DNA of 25,155 nucleotides. Source: a virus. The notes beneath the pieces are model-generated. The model was not told the DNA's origin and searched no databases. It saw only the letters and a list, made by a program, of their open reading frames with translations. Shown in pieces: positions 1-6,187 of this stretch. Both the position numbers and the translations under genes were made by a program. The stretch covers positions 1 through 25,155 of the IMG/VR virus record IMGVR_UViG_3300025401_000095, one strand, 5' to 3'. Numbering within the stretch: the stretch's first letter is position 1; every line of letters starts with the position of its first letter.

Positions 1-1
1 C

Positions 2-145
2 ATCATAAAACTGGCGTTCTGCGCCCTCGCTTTCATCGTGGTCTTCAGAATCGCTGCCACGATCTTGATCTGGATGCTCGTCAATCGGCTCGAGTCTCGG
101 CGGTCACTCAACGCTGCGAGGAGGACAACCCATGACCCGCGATGA
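2..145 (+). CDS. 3' end of a small membrane protein, cut by the left edge
   Basis: The frame is open from the left edge to a TGA at 143-145, giving 47 visible residues. It starts very hydrophobic (IIKLAFCALAFIVVF, then AATILIWMLV), which is one or two membrane segments, and ends in a basic tail (NRLESRRSLNAARR). Its stop overlaps the start of the next plus-strand gene by 14 bases, so the two are probably cotranscribed. The true start is outside the window, unless a short product starts at the internal ATG near base 74. Function unknown. Hydrophobic profile and coupling to a well-supported gene argue it is real. Confidence 0.5.
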   Translation: MIKLAFCALAFIVVFRIAATILIWMLVNRLESRRSLNAARRTTHDPR

Positions 146-347
146 AGCAGCCAGATATGCGTTTGCCGAGTTGCATCAAACGTTCTACGACGCGCTTCAC
201 GCGCTGATGGCGAAAGTCGATGCGCGGGCAAGGGCCGAGGAGCGCGAGGCGTGTGCGAAAGTGTGTGAACAAAAGTCGCCCGTCAAAGGCGGCGAGGTCT
301 TTGCGGCTCGAATCCGGGAGAGGGGCGCTACCGAAACCGGCGTCTGA
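132..347 (+). CDS. small phage protein with EREACAKVCE motif
   Basis: A 71-residue protein of unknown function. A strong ribosome binding site (GAGGAGG, about 7 bases before the ATG) fixes the start. The middle holds EREACAKVCE (residues 37-46) followed by AARIRERG (58-65); this Glu/Arg-Glu-x-Cys-Ala-x-x-Cys plus Ile-Arg-x-Arg-Gly layout is common in small early-region phage proteins. The two cysteines are four residues apart and could bind a metal, but that is a guess. It lies on the opposite strand from the late operon and converges on it, overlapping the last late gene by 20 bases. It probably belongs to the early or replication region extending to the left. Confidence 0.75.
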   Translation: MTRDEAARYAFAELHQTFYDALHALMAKVDARARAEEREACAKVCEQKSPVKGGEVFAARIRERGATETGV

Positions 348-450
348 TCCGATTGAGATGCCATGCCATCGCGATCGTCGCAACCAGGGCGATCCGATGG
401 TGGTGGCCGAACCACAGCGCCAACAAGATCAGCAGGACGGCGTGGCCCAT
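328..450 (-). CDS. 40-residue membrane peptide, last gene of the late operon
   Basis: The ATG at 450 shares its A with the TGA of the upstream gene (TGATG), so translation is probably coupled. The peptide has a hydrophobic first segment (VLLILLALWF, residues 5-14), a His-rich turn (HHHR), a second hydrophobic segment (IALVATIAMAW, 20-30) and a very basic end (NRIRRRFR). This is a two-segment hairpin membrane protein in shape. No family recognised. It is the last minus-strand gene and overlaps the 3' end of the convergent plus-strand gene. A lysis-related or membrane role is possible because the operon end holds other small membrane proteins, but nothing in the sequence proves it. Confidence 0.5.
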   Translation of the reverse strand: MGHAVLLILLALWFGHHHRIALVATIAMAWHLNRIRRRFR

Positions 451-698
451 CAGGGTTTACCGGACAAACGCTTGATAATGACCTGTTGCAGCTCGTCCAC
501 TTCAGCCCGAGCCGTCGCCAGTTCCGACCGACTTTCGATCAGCGCTTTGCTCAACCGATTGCGTTTGTCTTTCAGGCTCTGGATGACCGACAGAAGCCGC
601 CCAATCGTTTCCTGCTGCCGCAATATGGTCGGAAGGGCGTCGAGGCGTTCTAGGACCTCTGACGCCCAATCCGATGGGGGTATAACCCCGTCGCCCAT
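450..698 (-). CDS. small coiled-coil protein, unknown function
   Basis: An 82-residue, highly charged and mainly helical protein. Residues about 28-75 carry the spaced Leu/Ile pattern of a coiled coil (IGRLLSVIQSLKDKRNRL, then a Glu-rich stretch). No membrane segment or signal peptide is visible, so it does not look like an Rz-type spanin even though it lies in the lysis and end-of-operon region. Its ATG at 698 overlaps the previous stop by one base (TAATG) and its own stop overlaps the next start (TGATG), which supports it as a real gene in a coupled chain. Confidence 0.65.
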   Translation of the reverse strand: MGDGVIPPSDWASEVLERLDALPTILRQQETIGRLLSVIQSLKDKRNRLSKALIESRSELATARAEVDELQQVIIKRLSGKP

Positions 699-1048
699 TA
701 CGGGGCGATGATCGGCGCTGGCGTGGTTTGGGCAGACACCTGATTGACCACGGTCGTGACCAAGGTGTTCAGGGTCTTAGACGTTACATCGGCGCTGATG
801 CTCTTGAACTCCGTCTGCGCCGAGGCAATGCCGGCAGCAATGGCGCCCGCCGTGCCGCCCGTTGCCAAGCCCGTCAACGCCGCAAGGCCGATGACCTTGA
901 CCGCGTTCTCCAAATCGGCAATGGCGATCTTTTCCAGTTCCGACACCGCCGAGCGAAAGTCTGCTTCGATCTGCGCGCCGACCGGGTTACCGCCGAACCA
1001 CTTACCAAGGGCCGCTACATCGGCCTCCAAAGTCGTGAAAAAACTCAT
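698..1048 (-). CDS. small alanine-rich phage protein, possibly membrane-associated
   Basis: A 116-residue protein. The start at 1048 is chosen because AGGAG lies about 7 bases upstream; an ATG 21 bases earlier has no comparable site. The N-terminal half is acidic and helical (FFTTLEADVAALGKWFGG). The middle is rich in Ala and Gly (VIGLAALTGLATGGTAGAIA) and could be a membrane-active or amphipathic segment. Small proteins of this type occur near holins in phages, but no specific function is known to me. It follows the holin-like gene at 1097-1417 after a 48-base gap and is coupled by TAATG to the next gene. Confidence 0.65.
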   Translation of the reverse strand: MSFFTTLEADVAALGKWFGGNPVGAQIEADFRSAVSELEKIAIADLENAVKVIGLAALTGLATGGTAGAIAAGIASAQTEFKSISADVTSKTLNTLVTTVVNQVSAQTTPAPIIAP

Positions 1049-1096
1049 TTCGTTTCTCCTAAAGGACATTCAAAACCAACGATGACTGGGGGCAGT

Positions 1097-1417
1097 TTAT
1101 TCCATGTTGATGGAATTTTCGCTCCCGGTTCCAGAGATGCCGTCGGGCGACAATCCGACATTTTTTGACGTAATGGTGTGCATGACGGCGTTGACAGCAG
1201 CAACAACAGCCACAATGCCAGCGCCCAGATTTGACATAGTTTCTTGGTCAAGCTCGATGGCGTAACCAAACGTCTTCGCGATGACCAAACACGTCCCCAG
1301 CAGCGCCACGCAGGCATTCGCTGCCACGGTGCGATTCTGCCATGTCGCCGCATTGCTGATCTCCTTGCCTTCCTTGAACAGTTCAAGAAACTGAGGAATG
1401 GATTTTAGCCAATTCAT
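1097..1417 (-). CDS. holin-like membrane protein
   Basis: A 106-residue protein with two likely membrane segments, residues about 30-54 (Val-Ala-Ala-Asn-Ala through Phe-Gly-Tyr-Ala) and about 62-82 (LGAGIVAVVAAVNAVMHTI). They are joined by a short acidic turn (ELDQET). The layout (a WQNRTV start, hydrophobic segment, acidic linker, second hydrophobic segment, Thr-rich tail) resembles many small phage proteins annotated as holins. A GAGG site precedes the ATG. The gene lies downstream of DUF3310 and about 1.5 kb from the endolysin, while another holin candidate sits directly beside the endolysin. It may therefore be a second holin, an antiholin or an unrelated membrane protein. Confidence 0.6.
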   Translation of the reverse strand: MNWLKSIPQFLELFKEGKEISNAATWQNRTVAANACVALLGTCLVIAKTFGYAIELDQETMSNLGAGIVAVVAAVNAVMHTITSKNVGLSPDGISGTGSENSINME

Positions 1418-1420
1418 GAT

Positions 1421-1675
1421 TTAACCCTCGTCGTAATTTAAAAGGTAAGTCAAATACCAATGCGCTTTTTTGAGGTCCTCGGTGCCGCCCTTCTGATCCT
1501 CGCGCCAGACGTACTTGACGACCTGGCCTTTGAGGTAACCTCGGAACTCCTCGGACGTGAGCTGCGCCTCAATGGCGCTGATGCACTCAACTTTACCTTT
1601 TTGGTAATGACTCGGGTTGATCGGATCGTTTTTGCTTTCGTAATTTTCGAGCTTGATAGGCTCTGCAAGGCGCAT
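1421..1675 (-). CDS. DUF3310 family protein
   Basis: An 84-residue protein with the DUF3310 signature. It has NPSHYQKGKVECISAIEA (residues 20-37), then GYLKGQVVKYVWR (46-58), KGGTEDLKKAHWYL (62-75) and a short end. DUF3310 is widespread in phages; it is also found in the T7 gp1.7 nucleotide kinase, but most members have no assigned activity. The start at 1675 has GAGG 7 bases upstream, and an in-frame TGA lies five codons before it, so no longer version exists in this frame. The gene overlaps the 3' half of another open frame. Finding it in the late operon rather than beside early replication genes is slightly unusual. Confidence 0.85.
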   Translation of the reverse strand: MRLAEPIKLENYESKNDPINPSHYQKGKVECISAIEAQLTSEEFRGYLKGQVVKYVWREDQKGGTEDLKKAHWYLTYLLNYDEG

Positions 1676-1836
1676 GTGATTACCTCGATCATGTCATGAA
1701 GCTCGTTGACCTGATCGCGGAGAGCTTCGACGTCCGCTTTGATGTCCGGCCTCATGACCCGACTTTTGTGTCGCGTGCGAAAGGCATGCAGATTACCTAA
1801 TGCCGCAACATAATCATCGAACTCATTGTTTCCCAT
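1450..1836 (-). CDS. small helical protein whose frame runs through the DUF3310 gene
   Basis: The chosen start at 1836 lies 14 bases inside the end of the phosphoesterase gene; a longer version only adds antisense-like residues. Up to about residue 54 the protein looks coding: NNEFDDYVAALGNLHAF, a basic stretch, then an amphipathic helix (ADVEALRDQVNELHDMI). After that the frame continues for about 225 bases inside DUF3310, where composition becomes Ser/Arg/Lys-rich and reads like an out-of-frame shadow. Either the gene truly overlaps, or its original stop has been lost, or the N-terminal part is meant to be joined to DUF3310 by a shift of frame. Function unknown. The N-terminal half is the trustworthy part. 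Confidence 0.45.
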   Translation of the reverse strand: MGNNEFDDYVAALGNLHAFRTRHKSRVMRPDIKADVEALRDQVNELHDMIEVITCALQSLSSSKITKAKTIRSTRVITKKVKLSASAPLRRSSRPRSSEVTSKARSSSTSGARIRRAAPRTSKKRIGI

Positions 1837-2593
1837 AGCGTTCTCGTAATGTGTCGATGCGTAACGGCACCAGGTCATAATCGCCATTATGAACGCAATC
1901 CAACATCACGATACCGTTCCATTCGACCCCTTGGACGTCATCGGGCCGGTAATGCTCGTTGCGGGTGTAGAACCGACCGCACACCAAGCCGTGTTTGACG
2001 TGGTTCGGGTACACCTTGGAAGCGTACATGAACCCTTGCTGATGCCCTTGCACGAACGACCGCCCGATGTTGCCGAGGCGCGCCGTGATGGCCCCACCGA
2101 TGGGGCGACCGCTAAATGGGTTGGGGAAATAGTGGCAGTACGATATTCCGTCGATTTCCACGATCTTGAGGAACGGGTGACGGGTAAACCACGGGGTTTT
2201 CAGGCTGTCGAGGTTGATGATGCCTTCCCATTTGGGGTCGCGAAATATAGCCCTCGTCAGCCGATCTTCGTGGTTTCCGAATAGAAAATGGCATTGCGGA
2301 TTCCACATACGCCGCTTCTTCGTTGCCAAGCGTATGCGCTCGCGCTCAATGGGCGTGACCAACCGTTCAAACGCCTCATTGCCGACTTCAATGTCGGTCA
2401 GTACGCGTCGACCTTCGGCCTCTTTCGATCCCGGAGCGTCGTGGGTGGAGAGTGACGGTAGATCCCACCAATCCCCCAACACCACAATGACGTCGGGCTT
2501 GAGGTCCACGATGGCCCGTGCCGCCCAGTCGATGTGCGTGAAATCGTCGCCCGGCTTCGCTTGGACGTCCGGGATGACAATATGTCGCGCCAC
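1823..2593 (-). CDS. calcineurin-like metallophosphoesterase
   Basis: A 256-residue protein with metallophosphoesterase motifs in order: IPDVQ (7-11), VVLGDWWD (37-44), LFGNHEDR (104-111), YCHYF (152-156) and VQGHQQG (181-187). Such enzymes use two metal ions to hydrolyse phosphoesters; phage members have mostly unknown substrates. Two usual His ligands differ: the first motif is normally Asp-x-His but here is D9-V-Q11, and the last is normally Gly-His-x-His but here is G-H184-Q-Q186. Asp9, Asp41, Asp44, Asn107, His108, His154 and His184 remain. The start is GTG at 2593, one base after the upstream TAA; an ATG two bases before it belongs to another frame. Confidence 0.85.
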   Translation of the reverse strand: MARHIVIPDVQAKPGDDFTHIDWAARAIVDLKPDVIVVLGDWWDLPSLSTHDAPGSKEAEGRRVLTDIEVGNEAFERLVTPIERERIRLATKKRRMWNPQCHFLFGNHEDRLTRAIFRDPKWEGIINLDSLKTPWFTRHPFLKIVEIDGISYCHYFPNPFSGRPIGGAITARLGNIGRSFVQGHQQGFMYASKVYPNHVKHGLVCGRFYTRNEHYRPDDVQGVEWNGIVMLDCVHNGDYDLVPLRIDTLRERYGKQ

Positions 2594-2594
2594 A

Positions 2595-2918
2595 TTATTT
2601 CTTCGATACGCGTTTACGGACGCGCTTCGGTTTCGCGTAGGTCGCGCCCGTCAATGCCTGGTGCAGTAGGCCACCGAGGTTGTCAACGAACGCTTCGTTT
2701 CGGCTCAACTTGTGGTTCATCGCGTCCAAGGCTGCGTGCAGCAGCTCGTGGAAAAACGTGTGCAACTTGTTGGAATCGTCCAACCCGTCGTTGATTTGGA
2801 TCTGATGCTGGTGCGGTATCCAGATGCCCGCCGTGTCTGCGCCGTGAGGCCAATCTTGCTCGGCAATGACGAATACCTGAATGGTGTGGCCCATCAACGG
2901 TACGGTGGTCGGAATCAT
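2595..2918 (-). CDS. small zinc-metallopeptidase-like protein (HExxH)
   Basis: A 107-residue protein with HELLH at 57-61 inside a helix (LHTFFHELLHAALDAM) and Glu75 in NEAFVDNLGGLLHQAL, placed as the usual third zinc ligand of gluzincin-type peptidases. Upstream there is a short beta region with IPHQHQIQIN. The C-terminus is strongly basic (KPKRVRKRVSKK). Similar small HExxH proteins occur in many phages, usually without a known substrate. Its ATG overlaps the endolysin stop (ATGA), so it is translated with the lysis cassette. It could act on host or phage proteins late in infection; no function can be assigned from sequence alone. Confidence 0.7.
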   Translation of the reverse strand: MIPTTVPLMGHTIQVFVIAEQDWPHGADTAGIWIPHQHQIQINDGLDDSNKLHTFFHELLHAALDAMNHKLSRNEAFVDNLGGLLHQALTGATYAKPKRVRKRVSKK

Positions 2919-3334
2919 GTATCAGTCCCCATTTCCATGATAAGAGCCAAACGACGGGCGCGGTCTCCCACCTGCGTTGCCCATTTGCTGTCCAGCATCT
3001 CAGCCGCCGCGGTTTTGTAGTCCCCGGCTTTGAGTGCGGCAATGAAATGGGTGAATTGCATAAGATGCGTCAGACCGAGATTGAACACCATTTCAATCAG
3101 GACGCTGCGCCGCATGGGCGACAGATTGAGGTATCCCGGCACGTCCAAGGCGTCCACTTCGGCCTGTTCCAACTGGATCTTGGCGACGGCTGCGGCGAAC
3201 GGTTCAGGCCAACCGTTATCAAGCGCACAGCCGTAACCAATGGTCATAATGCCGACCGTATCCTTGTACGGATACATCCGGTATCCCTCGGCTTCTTTGA
3301 CCCGAGGGAAAGCGATGTCAAGCTCGGCGCTCAT
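2915..3334 (-). CDS. endolysin, T4-type lysozyme (GH24 muramidase)
   Basis: A 139-residue lysozyme that cleaves the glycan strands of peptidoglycan. The catalytic triad matches T4 lysozyme in spacing: Glu16 in EAEGYR, Asp25 in YKDTVG and Thr31 in TIGYG (9 and 6 residues apart, as in T4). The later helices are also conserved (VLIEMVFNLGL, FIAALKAGDY, and the ending GDRARRLALIMEMG). No signal peptide or signal-anchor is present, so release should depend on a holin. It overlaps the upstream holin candidate by 17 bases and the downstream metallopeptidase-like gene by 4. It lacks a separate cell-wall-binding domain, as expected for a Gram-negative host. Confidence 0.93.
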   Translation of the reverse strand: MSAELDIAFPRVKEAEGYRMYPYKDTVGIMTIGYGCALDNGWPEPFAAAVAKIQLEQAEVDALDVPGYLNLSPMRRSVLIEMVFNLGLTHLMQFTHFIAALKAGDYKTAAAEMLDSKWATQVGDRARRLALIMEMGTDT

Positions 3335-3521
3335 TCTCTTTCTTCAGCCTTCGCCACCGCATGATGTGGTACAGCGTTGCGTAAATGCCTGAAATCAAAC
3401 CGAGTAGCAGACAGAAAAACTGTAGCAGTTGATTCGTTTCAGTCAGGTGACTGATGAAATAGGCGGCCCAGACCGCAACAGCCGCCCCGTCGGCTTTGGT
3501 GGTTGATTCGTGCATCGTCAT
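3318..3521 (-). CDS. probable holin with two adjacent start codons
   Basis: A 67-residue protein directly upstream of the endolysin. It has a moderately hydrophobic segment at 13-26 (AAVAVWAAYFISHL), a strong membrane segment at 32-54 (LLQFFCLLLGLISGIYATLYHIM) and a highly basic tail (RWRRLKKENERR). Size, layout and position fit a holin that forms membrane holes to release the lysozyme. The N-terminus is Met-Thr-Met, so two starts lie two codons apart, as in the dual-start lambda holin gene S, although no extra charged residue separates them here. The first ATG overlaps the stop of a 26-residue peptide (ATGA). Confidence 0.7.
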   Translation of the reverse strand: MTMHESTTKADGAAVAVWAAYFISHLTETNQLLQFFCLLLGLISGIYATLYHIMRWRRLKKENERRA

Positions 3522-3598
3522 TTCCTCGGCGGTCGATCATTGAGAATGATGTCACCAAGGATCAGAAGGGCGATGGTCGCGAATATAACGAATCCCAT
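3518..3598 (-). CDS. 26-residue single-pass membrane peptide upstream of the holin
   Basis: The ATG at 3598 follows the stop of the tail gene by nine bases, with GAGG at that stop acting as a plausible ribosome site. The peptide is almost wholly one hydrophobic helix (MGFVIFATIALLILGDIIL) with a short charged end (NDRPPRK). Its TGA overlaps the holin start (ATGA), the same coupling used throughout the operon. No family recognised. It may be a holin regulator or lysis accessory peptide, or a leader that sets holin translation. Short length keeps confidence moderate. Confidence 0.5.
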   Translation of the reverse strand: MGFVIFATIALLILGDIILNDRPPRK

Positions 3599-3607
3599 GA
3601 TGGCGCC

Positions 3608-4081
3608 TCATGCAATGGTGCAGGTGACAGTACCGCTCGTTCCGAACAGTTCTGCCGCGGGTGAATTCATCCCGAACCGGAATATGGTATAGGCCGGTTG
3701 GTACGTCGTGATCGTGGTCAACGTGAAGTTGCTGATGGTCGTGCCGGCAACTGTCAGGCTGTTGACCGTACCCGTCGGCGCGGATCCCGCGACTGCGACG
3801 TTGTAGGTGTACGCGTTAGACGTTCCTGAGCCGCCGTCGCCCGCATAAACGCCGACGAGGGTATAACCGTAAAGGCTGGGACTGGCGGGCGTAGGCGAGC
3901 CGATAGCGCTGTCCGGGCCGAACGCCGCCGCGAATGCCGGAGACTGTAGCCAACCCCACCAGGTATACGACTGACGCGCGTTTGCCGAGCTGCCGACGCC
4001 CGTCGTGACGTTAGTAATAGAACCGCCACCACCGCCGCCGGACGATCCCGCAATCTGCAATGTCGCGGCTGCGAATGTCAT
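3608..4081 (-). CDS. tail or fibre-associated protein, unknown
   Basis: A 157-residue protein. The start at 4081 is chosen because its ATG overlaps the upstream stop (ATGA); an earlier ATG would add 39 residues that are antisense-like and lie inside the fibre gene. The N-terminus reads TFAAATLQIAGSS, followed by a run of six Gly, then a Thr/Ser/Gly/Ala-rich beta-type sequence with aromatic patches (QSYTWWGWLQSP). Such composition fits a small virion or adhesin-tip protein. The C-terminus contains an Asn-Ser-Pro-Ala motif and ends in TVTCTIA. It sits between a fibre-type protein and the lysis genes, the usual end of a tail module. Confidence 0.65.
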   Translation of the reverse strand: MTFAAATLQIAGSSGGGGGGSITNVTTGVGSSANARQSYTWWGWLQSPAFAAAFGPDSAIGSPTPASPSLYGYTLVGVYAGDGGSGTSNAYTYNVAVAGSAPTGTVNSLTVAGTTISNFTLTTITTYQPAYTIFRFGMNSPAAELFGTSGTVTCTIA

Positions 4082-4857
4082 GAGAAATTCTTGATCAGCG
4101 AGGCGTACCAGTAGCCCGTGGAGGCCCGGTACGTTGCCACCAACAGATCCACCGCGTTCGCTGCCGTGGTCAACACCGGAGCGCTGCCACCGGGCCATTT
4201 GAAACCGCTGGGCCAGTAACCCGTGATCAGGCGACCGCCCGTGCTGTCCTGCGTCAGGAACCAGTTAATCGTCTGACCGTCTTTGGGATTGACGATGGTA
4301 GGCGCCACGGTGATTGAAGCCGTAAGCGTTGTGGTGAACACGTTGGACTGTGAAGCGTCCAAAGACATGGCGGTTGCGGAGAACGTGACGGGGTAAGGCG
4401 TCGTGCTCGCGAACCCGCCAAATTGCACGCCATTTAACGCCGTAATTCGGGCCGCTGGCAGCGTGCCGGCGGTGATGTTGGATGCGTTTGTCGTGTCCGT
4501 CGTAGCCGATGCGGCAAGTCCTGTGACCGACGATGCCGGAATGGTGATCGCCGACGGGTCGTTGATGGCCGACAAGTTATCGTACGTTCCCCCCGAGATC
4601 ACGTTGTTATTGGCGTCAAGTAAGACAATTTTGACCAACGTTCCCGATGGCACCCACATCGCGTTTGGCAACCGACCGTTGCTTTGCAGCACGACGGGGT
4701 TAGTGTTCGCGACCGTCAGGCTCGACGTGGTGTACGTTGTAACGGGCGTTGTCGAACCCGCCAAATAAGTCGCCAATTTGTAGCCGCTCGCAACGATTCC
4801 TTGGTCGGAAAACACTTGCAAACAGTTCGCAACGGGGATCAGGTAGCCGGTAGCCAT
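4078..4857 (-). CDS. tail fibre/tailspike-type protein with head-binding-like N-terminus
   Basis: A 259-residue protein. Residues about 10-95 follow the familiar phage tailspike attachment pattern: QVFSDQGIVASGYKLATYLA, then Thr-Thr-Pro-Val-Thr-Thr-Tyr, ANTNPVVLQSNGRLPNAMWV and VKIVLLDANNNVI. That region usually anchors the fibre to the virion. The middle holds a fibre-like linker (ITIPASSVTGLAASA, then NITAGTLPAARI). The C-terminal 90 residues form a beta module (DGQTINWFLTQDSTGGRLIT and later TGYWYASLIKNF) also seen in the right-edge protein at 24582-25155. No enzymatic depolymerase domain is visible. It probably binds the host surface or is a base to which other fibres attach. Confidence 0.75.
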   Translation of the reverse strand: MATGYLIPVANCLQVFSDQGIVASGYKLATYLAGSTTPVTTYTTSSLTVANTNPVVLQSNGRLPNAMWVPSGTLVKIVLLDANNNVISGGTYDNLSAINDPSAITIPASSVTGLAASATTDTTNASNITAGTLPAARITALNGVQFGGFASTTPYPVTFSATAMSLDASQSNVFTTTLTASITVAPTIVNPKDGQTINWFLTQDSTGGRLITGYWPSGFKWPGGSAPVLTTAANAVDLLVATYRASTGYWYASLIKNFS

Positions 4858-4864
4858 AGGTTAC

Positions 4865-6187
4865 TCATTCATAGGTGAATTCGAGGGCGTAACCGTGCTT
4901 ATGCAGCTCGGGTATGTCTTTTTCCATCTTCTCGTGGCAATCGTCGCGGAACATCATGTCCGGAACGTGCAGTTCCTTAATGACGCCATAAGCGCGCTCA
5001 GCGGCTTGTTTGACCGACTTGCCCGTACCTGTCACCACCGCCAGATAATCGCCACAGGTGGCCCACATGGGCTTTTCAACGATGTTGTCGCCTTCCATCT
5101 GGGGCAACACTGCCATCTTGACCGACTGGGGCGCGATGTAACGGCGGTTCTTCGGGGTCACGCCGTAAATCGGGATGTCCGTGACTTCCTTCTGTGTGGC
5201 GTTGCTGTGGGGATAGTCCGGCTGCGCCACGACAATGCCGCACGCGATGGCGGTGCTGACATCGAGCGTGTCTTCACCTTTGCAAGCGTCCAGCATCCAT
5301 TCCACCGGATCGCCTTTGTGGGTCGCGAGCATGATGTTAAACGCGGGCCAACCAGGGCGCATCGTGAACTCTAAAGGCCACGCCTTGCCTTTCTCGTCAA
5401 TGATGCAGTTGACGTCGATGTCGCCCAGGTGACCCATTTGGATCAGGCTGTCCTCCAAAGGCGCTAGCACCTCGTCAAACAAGACGGATTCGGTGCAATA
5501 CTTCATGACCGTGCCGGACTCGCCACAATTCGGCCCCGCGTCGCCCGATAACAATTTCTTGCGCTCAAAGTTCTCGTTGGGCAATCCGACCCAGCCGTCA
5601 GCGCCAAGCCAACGCGAGACCGCGAACTCCACGCCCGGGATGAATTGCTGCAACATACACGGGCCTTTGAGGGTCATGCCGAGCTTCTTCCATCGCTGGA
5701 TACGCGCCACCATGTCGGCGGGCGTCTTGCCGACGTACGACAGCGACTTATCTTCCTCGCTGCCTAACGTCTTGAATACGTGCCGCTCGCTCGACTTGCG
5801 TTGGTACGCTTCAGCAGCGTCAAGGTTCGGGAACGTCTTGAACTCAGGGCATTCAATGCCGTGCTTTTCCAAGAACTTCATGCCCAGTTCGCGCTTGATC
5901 TCAAGGTCGGCGCTGGCCTGTGACGGTCCAAAAAACTTGATCTGACCTTTTTGCATCACGCCGATGCGGGGCAGGAACTTGTCGTTGCCGGTGGCAAACA
6001 CGAGGTCAGCCCACTTGAACGAGGTGGCCCAGTTGTCAATGTGTTCAACGCCCGGGAAACCCTTGCCGAATTCGTATTTCTTCTCGGCGGGCTTGTAGTA
6101 ACGCACCTTATGGCCGGCTTGGACGCAGCGCAGCACAAAGTCTAGGCCGCAGCCGGCGTCCTCAAGCTCAATCACGAGGACTTTCAT
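4865..6187 (-). CDS. PurD-like ATP-grasp ligase
   Basis: A 440-residue protein resembling phosphoribosylamine-glycine ligase (PurD/GARS), an ATP-dependent carboxylate-amine ligase. Visible features: PSQASADLEIKR (88-99), GVEFAV (185-190), SGDAGPNCG (214-222), IDVNCIIDEKGKAWPLEF (257-274) with ATP-grasp metal-binding acidic residues, and a PurD-like C-terminal AAERAYGVIKEL (395-406) ending in FRDD. Two PurD hallmarks differ: the N-terminal GGREHAL-type phosphate-binding loop is replaced by EDAGCGLDFVLR (9-20), and the FGDPE-type loop is replaced by RPGWPAFN (277-284). ATP use is likely kept while the substrate has probably changed. It is coupled by ATGA to the ejection gene upstream. Its role in the phage is unknown. 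Confidence 0.8.
   Translation of the reverse strand: MKVLVIELEDAGCGLDFVLRCVQAGHKVRYYKPAEKKYEFGKGFPGVEHIDNWATSFKWADLVFATGNDKFLPRIGVMQKGQIKFFGPSQASADLEIKRELGMKFLEKHGIECPEFKTFPNLDAAEAYQRKSSERHVFKTLGSEEDKSLSYVGKTPADMVARIQRWKKLGMTLKGPCMLQQFIPGVEFAVSRWLGADGWVGLPNENFERKKLLSGDAGPNCGESGTVMKYCTESVLFDEVLAPLEDSLIQMGHLGDIDVNCIIDEKGKAWPLEFTMRPGWPAFNIMLATHKGDPVEWMLDACKGEDTLDVSTAIACGIVVAQPDYPHSNATQKEVTDIPIYGVTPKNRRYIAPQSVKMAVLPQMEGDNIVEKPMWATCGDYLAVVTGTGKSVKQAAERAYGVIKELHVPDMMFRDDCHEKMEKDIPELHKHGYALEFTYE

Noticed and set aside
674-688. Inverted repeat GGGG/CCCC around TATAA
   Set aside because: It is short, lies inside the coiled-coil gene and has no T-tract, so a terminator is not supported.
220-711. 163-residue plus-strand frame
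   Set aside because: It is antisense to the small coupled minus-strand genes, is rich in Arg/Ser and has no ribosome site.
1837-1887. Longer start for the small gene before DUF3310
   Set aside because: The extra residues lie wholly inside the phosphoesterase C-terminus in another frame and have no good ribosome site.
4082-4198. Longer start for the tail protein ending at 3608
   Set aside because: It would overlap the fibre gene by about 120 bases with Arg/Gly-rich shadow residues, whereas the ATGA start fits the operon pattern.
4865-6187. Calling this gene purD
   Set aside because: The N-terminal GGREHAL-type loop and the FGDPE-type loop are replaced, so purine synthesis activity cannot be assumed.
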